Assembly (NCBI GenBank): GCA_027080775.1
Contig: JALWPV010000028.1
Location: 1-64,000 of the forward strand
DNA length: 64,000 nt
DNA from: Acidilobaceae archaeon
Lineage (GTDB): Archaea; Thermoproteota; Thermoprotei_A; Sulfolobales; Acidilobaceae
Direction of reading: 5' to 3'
In this document: positions 52,130 through 61,480 of the stretch, piece after piece
How the letters are laid out: the number at the start of each line of letters is the position of its first letter
Position numbering within the stretch: the stretch's first letter is position 1
Notes under the pieces: model-generated
What the model was told of the DNA's origin: nothing
What the model saw: the letters and a program-made list of their open reading frames with translations, nothing else
Database searches by the model: none
Translations under genes and position numbers: made by a program

Positions 52130-53577
52130 CTGACCATCACCCCCCTAAGCCTCATGTATGGCCCGCCCATCCACACGGGCACCCCCTGAGGGGGCTCTCC
52201 CTTACCGCAGGTCCCAGCGTAGAACTCGAGGTCCCTGGAGACGGCGTCAACACTCGTGAAGAGCCCCCGAGTCGTTCCCTCGAGGACTGCTCCCCTTACG
52301 GGACGTTCTATCCTGCCATTCCTTATCAGGTAAGCCTCGAGGGCGCCGTATCTCTGGCCCCACCTGACGTCGTCTATGTTCCACTCCATATACTTCTTAA
52401 TGAAGATGCCGAGCCTTACATCCTCCAGGAGCTCGTCGAGGCTGTAGTCGCCAGGTGCTATGTAGGTATTCGACATCCTAACAATTGGCTCGCTGCGGTA
52501 GTCCATCGCCCTAGCCGCCCCGTTGCTCTCGACACCGTAGACCGCGGCTGTCTCGCGGTTGTGGAGCATCTCGTATAGTTCGCCCTGCTTGTAGAGGATC
52601 CTAGGCCTAGCCGCTACCCCCTCATCGTCGTACAGGTAGAATCCATAGCTACCAGGTATCGTGGGGTCATCGATGACCGTGACGTGTCTCGAGCCGATTA
52701 TCCTCCCCTTGTAGTAGGTCCTGAAGCTCAGCCCCGCCTGCGCCGCCTCCCTCCCGAGGATCCTGTCGGCCTCGCTCGGGTGACCGGAGGCCTCGTGGGC
52801 CATAATGCCGGATATCTCTGGTGAGACAACTACGTCCATCACACCCTTAGGACTGGCCTCGGCCTTCACTAGGTTTACGTATAGGCTCTCCACGTCAGAC
52901 TCCATGCTCCCCCTGAGGTCCATGTCATCGATGACTTCTAGGCCTCCACTTGCTCCTATCATGAACCACCTGTTCGCCCTGCCCTTGTCGGAGGAGGCAG
53001 CTATATTGTAGAACACCGAGACCCGGGGAATTCTGGATCTCACGAATGCCCCGTCGCTGGTCACGAGGAGCTTCTCCTCGACAGACTCCCTGTACACTAT
53101 CGTCACACTGTTAACCTTGAAGCTATCCCTCCCCAAAGGGAGGCTACCATAGATGTCGCGTAGGAGCCTAATCTTATCCTCCACCGCCAGCTCAGCGGGA
53201 TCCCTGCGCGGCTTGACCTCGTAGCTTGCTCTGCCAAGCCTTGCAGGAGCCATCTCTATCGGCTTCTTCACGAGGCTGGCCGAGACCCTGGCTGCTGTCA
53301 CGGCCCTGAGTGCCTCCTCCCTTAAGTCCTCCTGCACCGTTTCCCCTAGTGTTTGGCTTGAGAAGCCCAGACCACCCTCGACTACTGCCCTAAAAGCGAC
53401 GCCCCACCTCTCGTCCGAGCCTATGCTCACGACCGCCCCATTCATCAATACTATGCTGGTCGAGGAGAGCGTGTGCACCCTGGCCTCAGCGTAACGGGCT
53501 CCAGCGCCAACCATTGCTCCAACCGCTCTCTCTAGCACGGATTCGTCGAAATCCCAGGCTCCCAAGAGGCTACTCAC
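52126..53577 (-). CDS. tldD: TldD-family metalloprotease
   Basis: GTG 53577 gives 483 residues. The zinc motif is HEASGHPSEAD (HExxxD type) with further conserved DDEGVAARP and LHNRETAAVYG. The TATA box at 53612-53620 would start transcription near 53590, so TTG 53601, used by the longest frame, is upstream of it. It is the catalytic subunit of the TldD/TldE protease. No peptide precursor gene was recognised nearby. Confidence 0.93.
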   Translation of the reverse strand: MSSLLGAWDFDESVLERAVGAMVGAGARYAEARVHTLSSTSIVLMNGAVVSIGSDERWGVAFRAVVEGGLGFSSQTLGETVQEDLREEALRAVTAARVSASLVKKPIEMAPARLGRASYEVKPRRDPAELAVEDKIRLLRDIYGSLPLGRDSFKVNSVTIVYRESVEEKLLVTSDGAFVRSRIPRVSVFYNIAASSDKGRANRWFMIGASGGLEVIDDMDLRGSMESDVESLYVNLVKAEASPKGVMDVVVSPEISGIMAHEASGHPSEADRILGREAAQAGLSFRTYYKGRIIGSRHVTVIDDPTIPGSYGFYLYDDEGVAARPRILYKQGELYEMLHNRETAAVYGVESNGAARAMDYRSEPIVRMSNTYIAPGDYSLDELLEDVRLGIFIKKYMEWNIDDVRWGQRYGALEAYLIRNGRIERPVRGAVLEGTTRGLFTSVDAVSRDLEFYAGTCGKGEPPQGVPVWMGGPYMRLRGVMVR

Positions 53578-53932
53578 CCGGGGATCCGGTTGTGAATGCA
53601 ACTGTCGCCAAGCTAAATATGGAAAGTTCGTTGCCAGATCAGAACCAGCCTTCTGGGGACTGGGGAGGGAACCGGGTCATCGGGAATTCAAACCTCCATG
53701 CCCCAGAGGCGGTGACGGTCACTCAAGGGGAATGCTCCTCACCAGCTCGCAGGCCTCAGTTGACCGTCGTCCGCTCATCCCATGGTGACCTACCGTCTAG
53801 AACCAGGATATATCTCTATTTCTTCGGGAATGGGATTTTAATCTGGTTCTAATGCCGTAGCGAGGATGATGCACAGATTAAGGGGGCTCGTGTGGCCTGG
53901 AGCCTGCTTGCCTGCGAGAAGCCGAGGGGCTC
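53578..53932. other. gene-poor stretch with AGAACCAG repeats
   Basis: No gene was found here. It holds the tldD promoter (TATA at 53612-53620), the direct repeats AGAACCAG at 53641-53648 and 53799-53806, and the inverted CTGGTTCT at 53843-53850; TAGAACCAG (53798-53806) with CTGGTTCTA (53843-53851) could form a long-loop hairpin. Short frames in it lack credible starts. It could carry a small RNA. Confidence 0.4.
53612..53620 (-). promoter_or_regulatory. TATA box of tldD
   Basis: On the minus strand ATATTTAGC lies about 40 bases before GTG 53577. Confidence 0.4.
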
Positions 53933-54058
53933 CTAGCATCCTAGGCCTGTTGCCTCCGATACGTAGTCCTCTAGGGCAGCGCGGTCGGCCTCGGTTACTC
54001 TTAGCCACTCCCTCCTCTCGGCGGCTTCTACCTTCCTGCCCTCACTTCTGGCTGCCAT
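53933..54058 (-). CDS. 41-residue protein with its own promoter
   Basis: ATG 54058 opens 41 codons to TAG 53933-53935. GGAGGTG (54067-54073) lies eight bases upstream, and the TATA box CTTATAACC (54098-54106) is placed so that transcription starts just before it. The peptide is charged and helical (EAAERREWLRVTEADRAALEDYVSEA) with one terminal Cys. It resembles short antitoxin- or DNA-bound helices only in a general way; no partner gene is present. Support comes from the complete set of start signals. Confidence 0.55.
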   Translation of the reverse strand: MAARSEGRKVEAAERREWLRVTEADRAALEDYVSEATGLGC

Positions 54059-54097
54059 TCACTCCTCACCTCCATATACTACTACTGGCGTCGTATG

Positions 54098-54106
54098 GTT
54101 ATAAGT
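54098..54106 (-). promoter_or_regulatory. TATA box of the 41-codon gene
   Basis: On the minus strand CTTATAACC lies about 44 bases before ATG 54058, with the ribosome-binding site 6-12 bases into the predicted message. Confidence 0.45.
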
Positions 54107-54135
54107 AGTTGCCCCTAGGCTTTTCGACTATAGAC

Positions 54136-54166
54136 TTATTTTAATAAATAGGTTATATTAAAATAA
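54136..54166. repeat. 10-bp inverted repeat in AT-rich tract
   Basis: TTATTTTAAT (54136-54145) and ATTAAAATAA (54157-54166) are exact complements with an 11-base spacer. They lie in an unusually AT-rich tract (54119-54190) between the 41-codon gene and reverse gyrase. Confidence 0.6.
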
Positions 54167-54197
54167 TTGAATTAAATAGTATTTATGGTATTACAGC

Positions 54198-54207
54198 CTA
54201 ATATAGT
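54198..54207 (+). promoter_or_regulatory. TATA box of reverse gyrase
   Basis: CCTAATATAG lies 40-50 bases before TTG 54247, predicting transcription start near 54228. It follows the AT-rich tract 54119-54190 with its inverted repeat. Confidence 0.45.
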
Positions 54208-54246
54208 GGGACATGGCTTCACTCATACCGGTAGGGTGCTCCCCCT

Positions 54247-57200
54247 TTGGAGAAGAGCATCATAGGCAGGGGAATCTACCGATGGTCATGTCCAAACTGT
54301 GGCGGGCCCACTAGCGAGGCCAGGCTACTTGCGGGACTCCCATGCGAGAGGTGTCTCAGGCGCCCCCCTAAGGAGCACTCTATCGAGGCTATCCGGGACG
54401 CCCTCAAGAGGGAGGGAACCCTCACCGAGAGGTATGAGAGGCTCTACCGCCTTGAAAGGGAGTCGAAGGAGCTGATGGACTTCTTCGAGAAGGCAGTAGG
54501 CTCCCAGCCGTGGGGCGCTCAGAGGACATGGGCTCGGAGACTCGTAAGGGGAGATAGCTTCTCGATCATTGCCCCTACCGGCGTTGGCAAGACCACATTC
54601 GGCCTTGCCGCGGCGCTCTTCTATGCCTGCAAGCACAGGGCCAAGAGCTACATAGTAGTGCCGACGACGACGCTCGTAGCCCAAGCTAAAGAGAAGCTTG
54701 ACTCTATGACAGCGAAGGTCTCGTGTCAGCCTAACATTGCCGCGATACATGCCAAGATGCCTAGAAGGCTCAGGCGTGAGGCAGAGTATCTAGTTGAGAC
54801 TGGAGACTTTGATATCCTGATAACGACCGCCGCGTACATGAGGAAGAACCTGGATATAGTCTCGAGATATAGATATAGGCTTGTATTCGTTGACGATGTC
54901 GACGCCGTATTGCGCAGCGCTAGAAGCGTCGATGCTGTGCTGAAGGTTGTCGGCTTCAGCGACGAGGACATAGAGGCCGGGCTTAAAGCGTTGGCCCTTC
55001 AAAGGAGGCTGGCCTCCCTAGCAAACAGGTACAGGGCCCTCCTCGAGAGTGGCAGGCACGAGCGCCTAGAGGAGCTTAGGAGACAGTATCTAGAACTAGA
55101 GAAGGAGTGGAGCAGGATCAGGGACGAGCTGCTTAAGATCAGGGGTAAGGCGGCCTCTCTGATAGTGAGCAGCGCCACTGGAAGGCCTCGTGGGAGGAGG
55201 GTCCACCTATTCAGGGTGCTCCTAGGTTTCGAGGCTGGGGGGCGGGGCGATATAGGCCTGCGCAACGTTATAGACTCGTATACCAACGAGGTTGAAGATG
55301 TATACTCTGAGGCAGTGAATATCGCTAGGAAGCTCGGCGATGGCACCCTAGTCTACGTGCCCGTGGACGCTGGTATAGAGGCGGCTGAGAGGCTCGCCTC
55401 CATGCTGAGGGACGCTGGCCTCAGAGCCGAGGCCTATCACTCCAAGAAGCCGCTCTCCATAATAGAGGAGTTCGCCCGCGGAGAGCTGGAGGTGCTGGTG
55501 GGCGTTGCCAACTACTATGGCACCCTCGTCAGGGGCCTCGACCTACCGGAAAGGGTCAAGTACGCTGTATTCGCTGGCGTGCCGAGGCACAAGTTTAGCG
55601 CTGACGGGGGGGAGCCACATCCCACCAGGATGCTGAGGCTCCTAGCCCTACTCGCCGAGAGCAAGATAGAGGAGGTAGCCTCAGAGGCCCGGCGCCATAT
55701 GGCCGCTCTGAGGAGGCTCGTTAGGAATCTGAGCCCCGCCGCTCTCCAGGCCATAGCGGAGAGGGTCTCGCGGGGGGACGTCTCGAGGCAGGACGCCACG
55801 TGGACGGTTATGGAGGCATACACCTTCCTCAGAAACGCCCTCCAGGACCCCGAGGTGTGGGAGGAGTTCAAGCGTAGAAGCGACGTGGCCGTGGTGGCGG
55901 AGGAGGGGAGGCTCTACCTGCTGGTACCTGACGCGGCGACGTACCTCCAGGCGAGCGGCAGGACCAGCAGGCTCTATGCCGGCGGCATAACGAAGGGCCT
56001 AAGCATAGTCGTCGTTGATGATTCGAGGCTGATCAACGGTCTCATCAGGAGGACCCGCTGGATGGCTGATGTCAACTGGGTCCCCCTGAAAGAGCTTGAC
56101 CTAGAGGCCGTAAAGAGGGAGATCGAGGAGAACAGGCGCGGCGTCTCCTCCGTGCTACGCGGCGAGGTTAAGAATGTAGATCTAGTCCGCACGGCGCTCC
56201 TCATAGTCGAGTCTCCTAACAAGGCTAGGACTATCGCGGGCTTCTTCGGCCAGCCCAGCGTGAGGATCCTGGAGGGCGGCACGAGGGTCTACGAGGTTGC
56301 TACGGGTAACTTCATCTTAATGATAGCCGCGAGCGGGGGCCACGTCTATGACCTCGTAGACTCCATCGGGGAGGGCGACCTACCGCCGGGGCTCCCGCGT
56401 GGCATAGACATCTTCGGCGTCTACAAGACTGACTCATCCTTCACGCCAGTCTACACCAGCCTGAAGAGGTGCCTAGACTGCGGCTACCAGTTCGTCGAGG
56501 AGACCGATAGGTGCCCGAGGTGCGGCAGCACCCGCATCAAGGACTCCCGCAGGACCGTGGAGGACCTAGCGAGGCTTGCATGGGAGGTTGACATGGTTCT
56601 CATAGGAACTGACCCGGATACTGAGGGCGAGAAGATAGGCTGGGACACCTCGCTCCTACTCCGGCCATACTCCAGGGCGATAGCAAGGCTCGAGTTCCAC
56701 GAGGTCACGAGGCCGGCGATACTGAGGGCGCTCCGGGAGCTTAGGGACTTCGATCAGAGGCTGGTTGACGCGCAGATAGTCAGGAGGGTGGAGGACCGTT
56801 GGATAGGCTACACGCTAAGCCCCCTGCTCTGGTGCGACTTCTGGCCGAGGTACTACTGTACCGAGAAGCTGGCAGGCCTAACCAAGGGTAGGAGTGGTAG
56901 GTGGCTCGCCAGGGAGCTTGAGAGGTGCCGGAGCATGCGCTACAACTACGCCCTTAGCGCTGGCCGGGTCCAGACCCCAACCCTCGGCTGGGTCGTGGCG
57001 AGGACTGAGGAGGCGAAGAAGCGCATCCTAAGCGTTACCTTAAGGATAGACGGGGTTGCACTAAGCTTCAGGGAGGATGAGGCCCCGGAGGCCAGGGCTG
57101 TCGCGGAGGCGGCCAAGGGGGCCGAGAGGAGGGTTACACTCGAAATCATTGAGGCCGAGAGGAGGAAGGAGGCACTGCCTCCCCCGCCGCCATACACTAC

Positions 57201-58275
57201 AGACGCCATGCTAGCCGACGCCAGCAGGTTCCTCGGGCTAGGAGCACCTGAGACCATGGCCCTAGCCCAGAACCTCTTCGAGTGGGGACTCATAACCTAC
57301 CATAGAACCGACTCGACTAGAGTCAGCGACCGCGGCATAGAGGTGGCTAGAGAGTGGATATCCAGCGCCTTCCCGGATATAGCTAGAGACATCCTGAGGC
57401 CCCGGAAGTGGGGGGAGGGCGGCGCCCACGAGGCCATAAGGCCGACGCGCCCCATAGACGCGGAGACGCTCGAGAGGCTCATAGAGGAGGGAATAATAGA
57501 GGTGGCTGGCACTCTTACGAGGAGGCACTTAAGGCTATACGATATGATATTCAGGAGATTCATGGCTAGCCAGATGCGCGAGGCATCGATTACGAGGGCC
57601 AGGTACATCCTGAGGATCCCTGAAGCAGGCGTGGAACTGGCCGTGGAGCGTCTAGTGGGCATCGGCTCTGCCGGGGAGCCGAGGCCTAGGCCAAATGACG
57701 TGGAGGCTGGCTTCCTCCTAGTATGGCATCCCTTCTTCAAGGTCCAAAAGCCCCTGCCCGCAGGCAGAATCGAGGCTCTAGTAGAGGTTAGAAGGGTCAG
57801 AAAGACCATGCCCTACAGTCAGGGCGAACTCATAGAGGAGATGAAGCGGAGGGGCATTGGGAGACCGAGCACCTACGCCAAGATAGTGGACACCCTGCTG
57901 CGGAGGGGCTACGTTGCTAGGGTGGCCTCCACGCGGCTAATTGCTACACCTCGCGGCAGCGCGGTCTACGAGTACCTAACCAACCACCTGGCAGGGGCTG
58001 GTAGCGAGTACGGCGCGCTGGCTGATGCCCTCCGCAGGGTCCCCACTCTTGTATCGGAGGAGAGGACGCGCACCCTTGAGGAGTACATGGATAAGATCGA
58101 GAGGGGGGAGGCCTCGAGGCCCGAGGTCTTAGCCCACCTCTACGAGGAGATATGGCCGATAGCCTCAGCCATAACGGGGGTGGCTAGGGTCGAGGACGGC
58201 TTCACCCGCCAGCTCAGGAGGTGCGTGGAGGGTAGACGCATAGCCCTAGAGGGTGCTAACGATGGCTCGAGGTAA
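54247..58275 (+). CDS. rgy: reverse gyrase
   Basis: This 1342-residue enzyme adds positive supercoils and is found only in thermophiles. N-terminal zinc finger C15-x2-C18 ... C33-x2-C36; helicase Walker A APTGVGKTT (about 110-118); Walker B-like VFVDDVDAV; a second zinc finger CLDCGYQF...CPRCGS (about 742-760) near the start of the topoisomerase half, which opens LIVESPNKARTIAGFFG; catalytic Tyr1018 in LITYHRTDSTRV. The protein is somewhat longer than most reverse gyrases; no intein was seen. TTG 54247 is forced by an in-frame stop at 54232-54234. The end overlaps the nitrilase-like gene by 14 bases. Confidence 0.96.
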   Translation: MEKSIIGRGIYRWSCPNCGGPTSEARLLAGLPCERCLRRPPKEHSIEAIRDALKREGTLTERYERLYRLERESKELMDFFEKAVGSQPWGAQRTWARRLVRGDSFSIIAPTGVGKTTFGLAAALFYACKHRAKSYIVVPTTTLVAQAKEKLDSMTAKVSCQPNIAAIHAKMPRRLRREAEYLVETGDFDILITTAAYMRKNLDIVSRYRYRLVFVDDVDAVLRSARSVDAVLKVVGFSDEDIEAGLKALALQRRLASLANRYRALLESGRHERLEELRRQYLELEKEWSRIRDELLKIRGKAASLIVSSATGRPRGRRVHLFRVLLGFEAGGRGDIGLRNVIDSYTNEVEDVYSEAVNIARKLGDGTLVYVPVDAGIEAAERLASMLRDAGLRAEAYHSKKPLSIIEEFARGELEVLVGVANYYGTLVRGLDLPERVKYAVFAGVPRHKFSADGGEPHPTRMLRLLALLAESKIEEVASEARRHMAALRRLVRNLSPAALQAIAERVSRGDVSRQDATWTVMEAYTFLRNALQDPEVWEEFKRRSDVAVVAEEGRLYLLVPDAATYLQASGRTSRLYAGGITKGLSIVVVDDSRLINGLIRRTRWMADVNWVPLKELDLEAVKREIEENRRGVSSVLRGEVKNVDLVRTALLIVESPNKARTIAGFFGQPSVRILEGGTRVYEVATGNFILMIAASGGHVYDLVDSIGEGDLPPGLPRGIDIFGVYKTDSSFTPVYTSLKRCLDCGYQFVEETDRCPRCGSTRIKDSRRTVEDLARLAWEVDMVLIGTDPDTEGEKIGWDTSLLLRPYSRAIARLEFHEVTRPAILRALRELRDFDQRLVDAQIVRRVEDRWIGYTLSPLLWCDFWPRYYCTEKLAGLTKGRSGRWLARELERCRSMRYNYALSAGRVQTPTLGWVVARTEEAKKRILSVTLRIDGVALSFREDEAPEARAVAEAAKGAERRVTLEIIEAERRKEALPPPPPYTTDAMLADASRFLGLGAPETMALAQNLFEWGLITYHRTDSTRVSDRGIEVAREWISSAFPDIARDILRPRKWGEGGAHEAIRPTRPIDAETLERLIEEGIIEVAGTLTRRHLRLYDMIFRRFMASQMREASITRARYILRIPEAGVELAVERLVGIGSAGEPRPRPNDVEAGFLLVWHPFFKVQKPLPAGRIEALVEVRRVRKTMPYSQGELIEEMKRRGIGRPSTYAKIVDTLLRRGYVARVASTRLIATPRGSAVYEYLTNHLAGAGSEYGALADALRRVPTLVSEERTRTLEEYMDKIERGEASRPEVLAHLYEEIWPIASAITGVARVEDGFTRQLRRCVEGRRIALEGANDGSR

Positions 58276-59248
58276 TGTTAGGATAGGCGTCCTCCACCTG
58301 CGTCTAAGGCTCGGCTCGAAGCGAGTCAACCTCAGGAGGCTTCAATCCAGCGTGGAAGCCCTAATGAGGAGACACCGAGAGGGCGTTGACGTGCTAGTAC
58401 TACCCCAACACCCCCTAACGGGGCCCATCATCGGCTACTACCACCCGGAGAGAGTTCAGTCACACCTAAGGAGCGCGGCCGAACGCTTCCAATCGACTTG
58501 GGGTGGAGTAGGCTTCACGATAAGCACGCTTTCCAAGATAGCCGCTGACTATGGAGTAGCTATCATAGGGGGCCCCATAGTTGAGAGGGCTGGCCCGCGT
58601 CTATACCTCTCCACCATATACATAGACTCCAGCGGCGAGGTGGGCGGCCGCTACAGGAAGATAACCCTCAGCAGGGAGGAGAAGATGCATGCCCTAGGCC
58701 ACGGGCGCGAGGTTGCAGTATTCGACGTCGGCGGAAGGCTGCGTATAGGCGTCTTCGCCGACTTAGACCTGCTCAACCCCGAGATCTTCAGGGGCTTACA
58801 GCTTTCCGGGGCAAACCTGCTTGTGGGCTCGCTTTTGCCCCAGAGGGGAGGACCCCTACCGGTAGAGGAAGCCGAGGAGGGCTACTTGAAGCCCAGGAGA
58901 GAGGCCATACGTGCTCTCGTCTTCTCGAGGGCACTGGAGACGGGGCTTCCCCTGATATTGGTCGGCGGTATAGTCGAGAGCGCTAATGGTGCGTTCATAG
59001 AGGCCTGCTCGGAGACCCTTGTAGTAGACCCCGAGGCTGGCGTGCTAGAACCGTATACGAGGACTATAGATGACCCTGATAGCCACATAATCATCGAGGT
59101 GAACCCAGGCGAGAGCAAGCCGAGAATATGCGATAACTCCTGCGTAACGGCACTTAAGGCCCTCTGTAGGCTCAGGAGGAGCCCTCAGGACAGCGAGCGC
59201 TCCAGCCGGGAGGAGACAGCACGCTCGATGGTTGGGAGGAAAGGGTAA
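58262..59248 (+). CDS. nitrilase-fold protein lacking catalytic residues
   Basis: ATG 58262 gives 328 residues with the carbon-nitrogen hydrolase layout, but the catalytic triad is broken. The Glu of the usual LPE motif is Gln49 (VLVLPQHPL), and the nucleophile Cys is Asp167 in IGVFADLDLLNPE; only Lys133 (RKITL) remains. Normal nitrilase activity is therefore unlikely, and a binding or regulatory role is inferred. The gene overlaps the 3' end of reverse gyrase, implying coupled expression. Three Cys residues (ICDNSC, ALC) near the C-terminus are of unknown meaning. Confidence 0.82.
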   Translation: MARGNVRIGVLHLRLRLGSKRVNLRRLQSSVEALMRRHREGVDVLVLPQHPLTGPIIGYYHPERVQSHLRSAAERFQSTWGGVGFTISTLSKIAADYGVAIIGGPIVERAGPRLYLSTIYIDSSGEVGGRYRKITLSREEKMHALGHGREVAVFDVGGRLRIGVFADLDLLNPEIFRGLQLSGANLLVGSLLPQRGGPLPVEEAEEGYLKPRREAIRALVFSRALETGLPLILVGGIVESANGAFIEACSETLVVDPEAGVLEPYTRTIDDPDSHIIIEVNPGESKPRICDNSCVTALKALCRLRRSPQDSERSSREETARSMVGRKG

Positions 59249-59297
59249 GGAGAGAGCGAAAGAGATATGGCTAGAGGCTCAGGATGCCTCCTAGACT

Positions 59298-60269
59298 CTA
59301 GGCCACGGGGCCTATTACCTCCTTGCCTACTAGCTTGTTGACCTCCTCTACCTGGCGATCCACCATCTCCTGGATCTTCTGTATCTCCTCTTCGGTCAGG
59401 TGCCTGAATCTCCCCTGAAGCTTTAGGTACTCCTTAACAGGCTTCCTCCTCTTCACCGGGAACGTGACCCTGAACTCTCCGTGGTCTATCTCGTATAGTA
59501 TCCACACACCCGTTTCAACGGCGAGCCTTGCAACCGTGATACCCATGTCATCCTTTATCCTCCAACCAGGCACGCATGGTATTAGCACGTGTACGAATGT
59601 CGGGCCTTCGTCGGTTAGCTCGAAGGCTTTCTTGAACTTGTTAGCCATATCGACGGGGTACGCTGGGTTCGCTGTGGCCACGTAGGGTACCCTGTGGGCG
59701 GCTACTATGGCGTCAATATCCTTCTTGGGCCTCCACTCTCCACGCCACTTCTTACCGGCTGGCGTGGTCGTGGTCCAGGCTCCCCAGGGAGTGGCGCCAC
59801 TCCTCTGGATGCCAGTGTTCATGTATGCCTCGTTATCATAGAGGACATACATAACCTTGTGGCCTCTCTCGAGCATGCCGCTGAGGGCCTGGAGGCCTAT
59901 GTCAACTGTGCCACCGTCACCGCCTATGGCGACTACCTTGATGTCCCTGTCGAGCCTACCTTTGGCCTTGAGCACCTTGAGCGCGGCCTCAACACCCGAG
60001 GCTGCCGCGCCAGCGTTCTCAAAGGCCAGGTGTAACCATGGGTGCCTCCATGCGGTATATGGGTAGGGCGTTGACGCAACCTCGAGGCACCCAGTAGCGT
60101 TAACGATTATGGCGTTTGGCCCTATCACCTTGGTGAGCATCCTCATAGTGGTGCCTACAGGGCAGCCAGCGCAGAGCCTGTGACCGCTCACGAACCACTC
60201 TTCACGGGGGATCTGGAAGAGGCTCTTGTACCTCTCCCCCCGGGCGGGGGGCTTGAGCGAGGCAGCCAT
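59298..60269 (-). CDS. porB: 2-oxoacid:ferredoxin oxidoreductase beta subunit
   Basis: This 323-residue subunit binds thiamine diphosphate: GGDGGTVDIGLQALSG, then YDNEAYMNTGIQRSG. CAGCPVG near the N-terminus has Cys ligands for the iron-sulfur centre. It acts with alpha, gamma and delta to oxidise pyruvate or related acids to acyl-CoA, reducing ferredoxin. Last gene of the por operon; its ATG overlaps the porA stop (TAATG). Pyruvate is the most likely substrate, not proven. Confidence 0.94.
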   Translation of the reverse strand: MAASLKPPARGERYKSLFQIPREEWFVSGHRLCAGCPVGTTMRMLTKVIGPNAIIVNATGCLEVASTPYPYTAWRHPWLHLAFENAGAAASGVEAALKVLKAKGRLDRDIKVVAIGGDGGTVDIGLQALSGMLERGHKVMYVLYDNEAYMNTGIQRSGATPWGAWTTTTPAGKKWRGEWRPKKDIDAIVAAHRVPYVATANPAYPVDMANKFKKAFELTDEGPTFVHVLIPCVPGWRIKDDMGITVARLAVETGVWILYEIDHGEFRVTFPVKRRKPVKEYLKLQGRFRHLTEEEIQKIQEMVDRQVEEVNKLVGKEVIGPVA

Positions 60270-61480
60270 TACTTCCTCACCCCATAGAATATGGTCTCTG
60301 GCTTCCTGACGGTTCTCGCCTCCCAGGCTAGTTTTGCAAGCTTCAGGAAGTCATCGTCTACCATTCTCCTCTGCCCTATACCGGCCACCACGCTAACGAG
60401 GTTCACTCCCAGGCCATGCTTGAGTATGAGTCCAGAGAACTCATTAGCCAGAGGCCCCTGGTACGGCGCGCCATAGCTTATAGCCCTGTCTATGACCAGC
60501 ACGGAGTCAACATTGCTTAGGGCATCAACTATTAGATCCTCCGGGAAGGGCCTGTAGAGCCTTAGCCTGAGCAGCCCTACCTTAAGGCCCTCCTCCCAGG
60601 CCCTCGGAAGCACGGCCTTGAGCGTCGCAGCATAGCTCGACGCGGCCACGATAAGGGACTTAGCGCCCTCGCACATGTAGCACTCTACGAGGCCGTACTT
60701 ACGCCCGAATCTCTTGCCGAACTCCTCGTCCGCTTCCCTAGCCTTATCGAGGGCGCGGCGCATAGCCTCCACTATCTGGTACTTAATCTCGTAGTACCAG
60801 TCTGGATCCGCCAGCGCCCCTAGGGTCACGGGCTTCTCGGGGTCTAGCTTGTAGGGGAAGGGCCTCTTGGGGGCATAGGCTAGGACCGAATCCCTGTCCT
60901 CCGTCACAACGGGCTCCATCGTGTGACTCATCACGTAGCCGTCATAGGCCACCATAACTGGTAGCAGTACATCACTGTCCTCAGCTATCCTATAACCCTG
61001 TATTACTGTATCATACGCCTCCTGAGCGCTGGAGACGAAGAATATTATCCAGCCACTGTCCCTAGCATTCATCACGTCGCTGTGATCATTCCATATACTT
61101 ATCGGGGCTGAGAGGGCCCTCATGGCCACGCTCATTACTATGGGCGTCCTCAGCCCGCTTGCTATGTGGAGTATCTCGTGCATCAACTCTAGCCCCTGGC
61201 TAGCAGTCGCCGTGAACGCCCGGGCGCCGGTTAGCGCGGCGGCCACGGTGGCTGAGAGGGCGCTGTGCTCACTCTCAACGTGAACCATCTCGGCCTCAAG
61301 CTCCCCATCAGCTATGAACTCGGCTATCTTCTCGACCACAGTGGTCTGAGGGGTTATCGGGTAAGCTGCCACCACATCCACGTCCAGGTCCTTGACAGCA
61401 TGTGCTATGGCACTGTTGGTCGAGAGGGGCCTGGGCTTCTTCCTCTCCACGTGGAGCCTCTCCTCCGCGGCTACCGCCAT
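60269..61480 (-). CDS. porA: 2-oxoacid:ferredoxin oxidoreductase alpha subunit
   Basis: This 403-residue subunit has the pyrimidine-binding region (ITPQTTVVEKIAEFIADGELEAEMVHVESEHSALSATVAAALTGARAFTATASQGLELMHEIL) and the transketolase C-terminal domain (LRLYRPFPEDLIVDALSNVDSVLVIDRAISYGAPYQGPL). ATG 61480 overlaps the delta-subunit TGA by one base; the frame extends one codon to GTG 61483. Confidence 0.94.
   Translation of the reverse strand: MAVAAEERLHVERKKPRPLSTNSAIAHAVKDLDVDVVAAYPITPQTTVVEKIAEFIADGELEAEMVHVESEHSALSATVAAALTGARAFTATASQGLELMHEILHIASGLRTPIVMSVAMRALSAPISIWNDHSDVMNARDSGWIIFFVSSAQEAYDTVIQGYRIAEDSDVLLPVMVAYDGYVMSHTMEPVVTEDRDSVLAYAPKRPFPYKLDPEKPVTLGALADPDWYYEIKYQIVEAMRRALDKAREADEEFGKRFGRKYGLVECYMCEGAKSLIVAASSYAATLKAVLPRAWEEGLKVGLLRLRLYRPFPEDLIVDALSNVDSVLVIDRAISYGAPYQGPLANEFSGLILKHGLGVNLVSVVAGIGQRRMVDDDFLKLAKLAWEARTVRKPETIFYGVRK

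Noticed and set aside
53514-53852. 112-codon plus-strand frame over the tldD promoter
   Set aside because: It overlaps the tldD start on the other strand, has no start signals and its composition is not protein-like.
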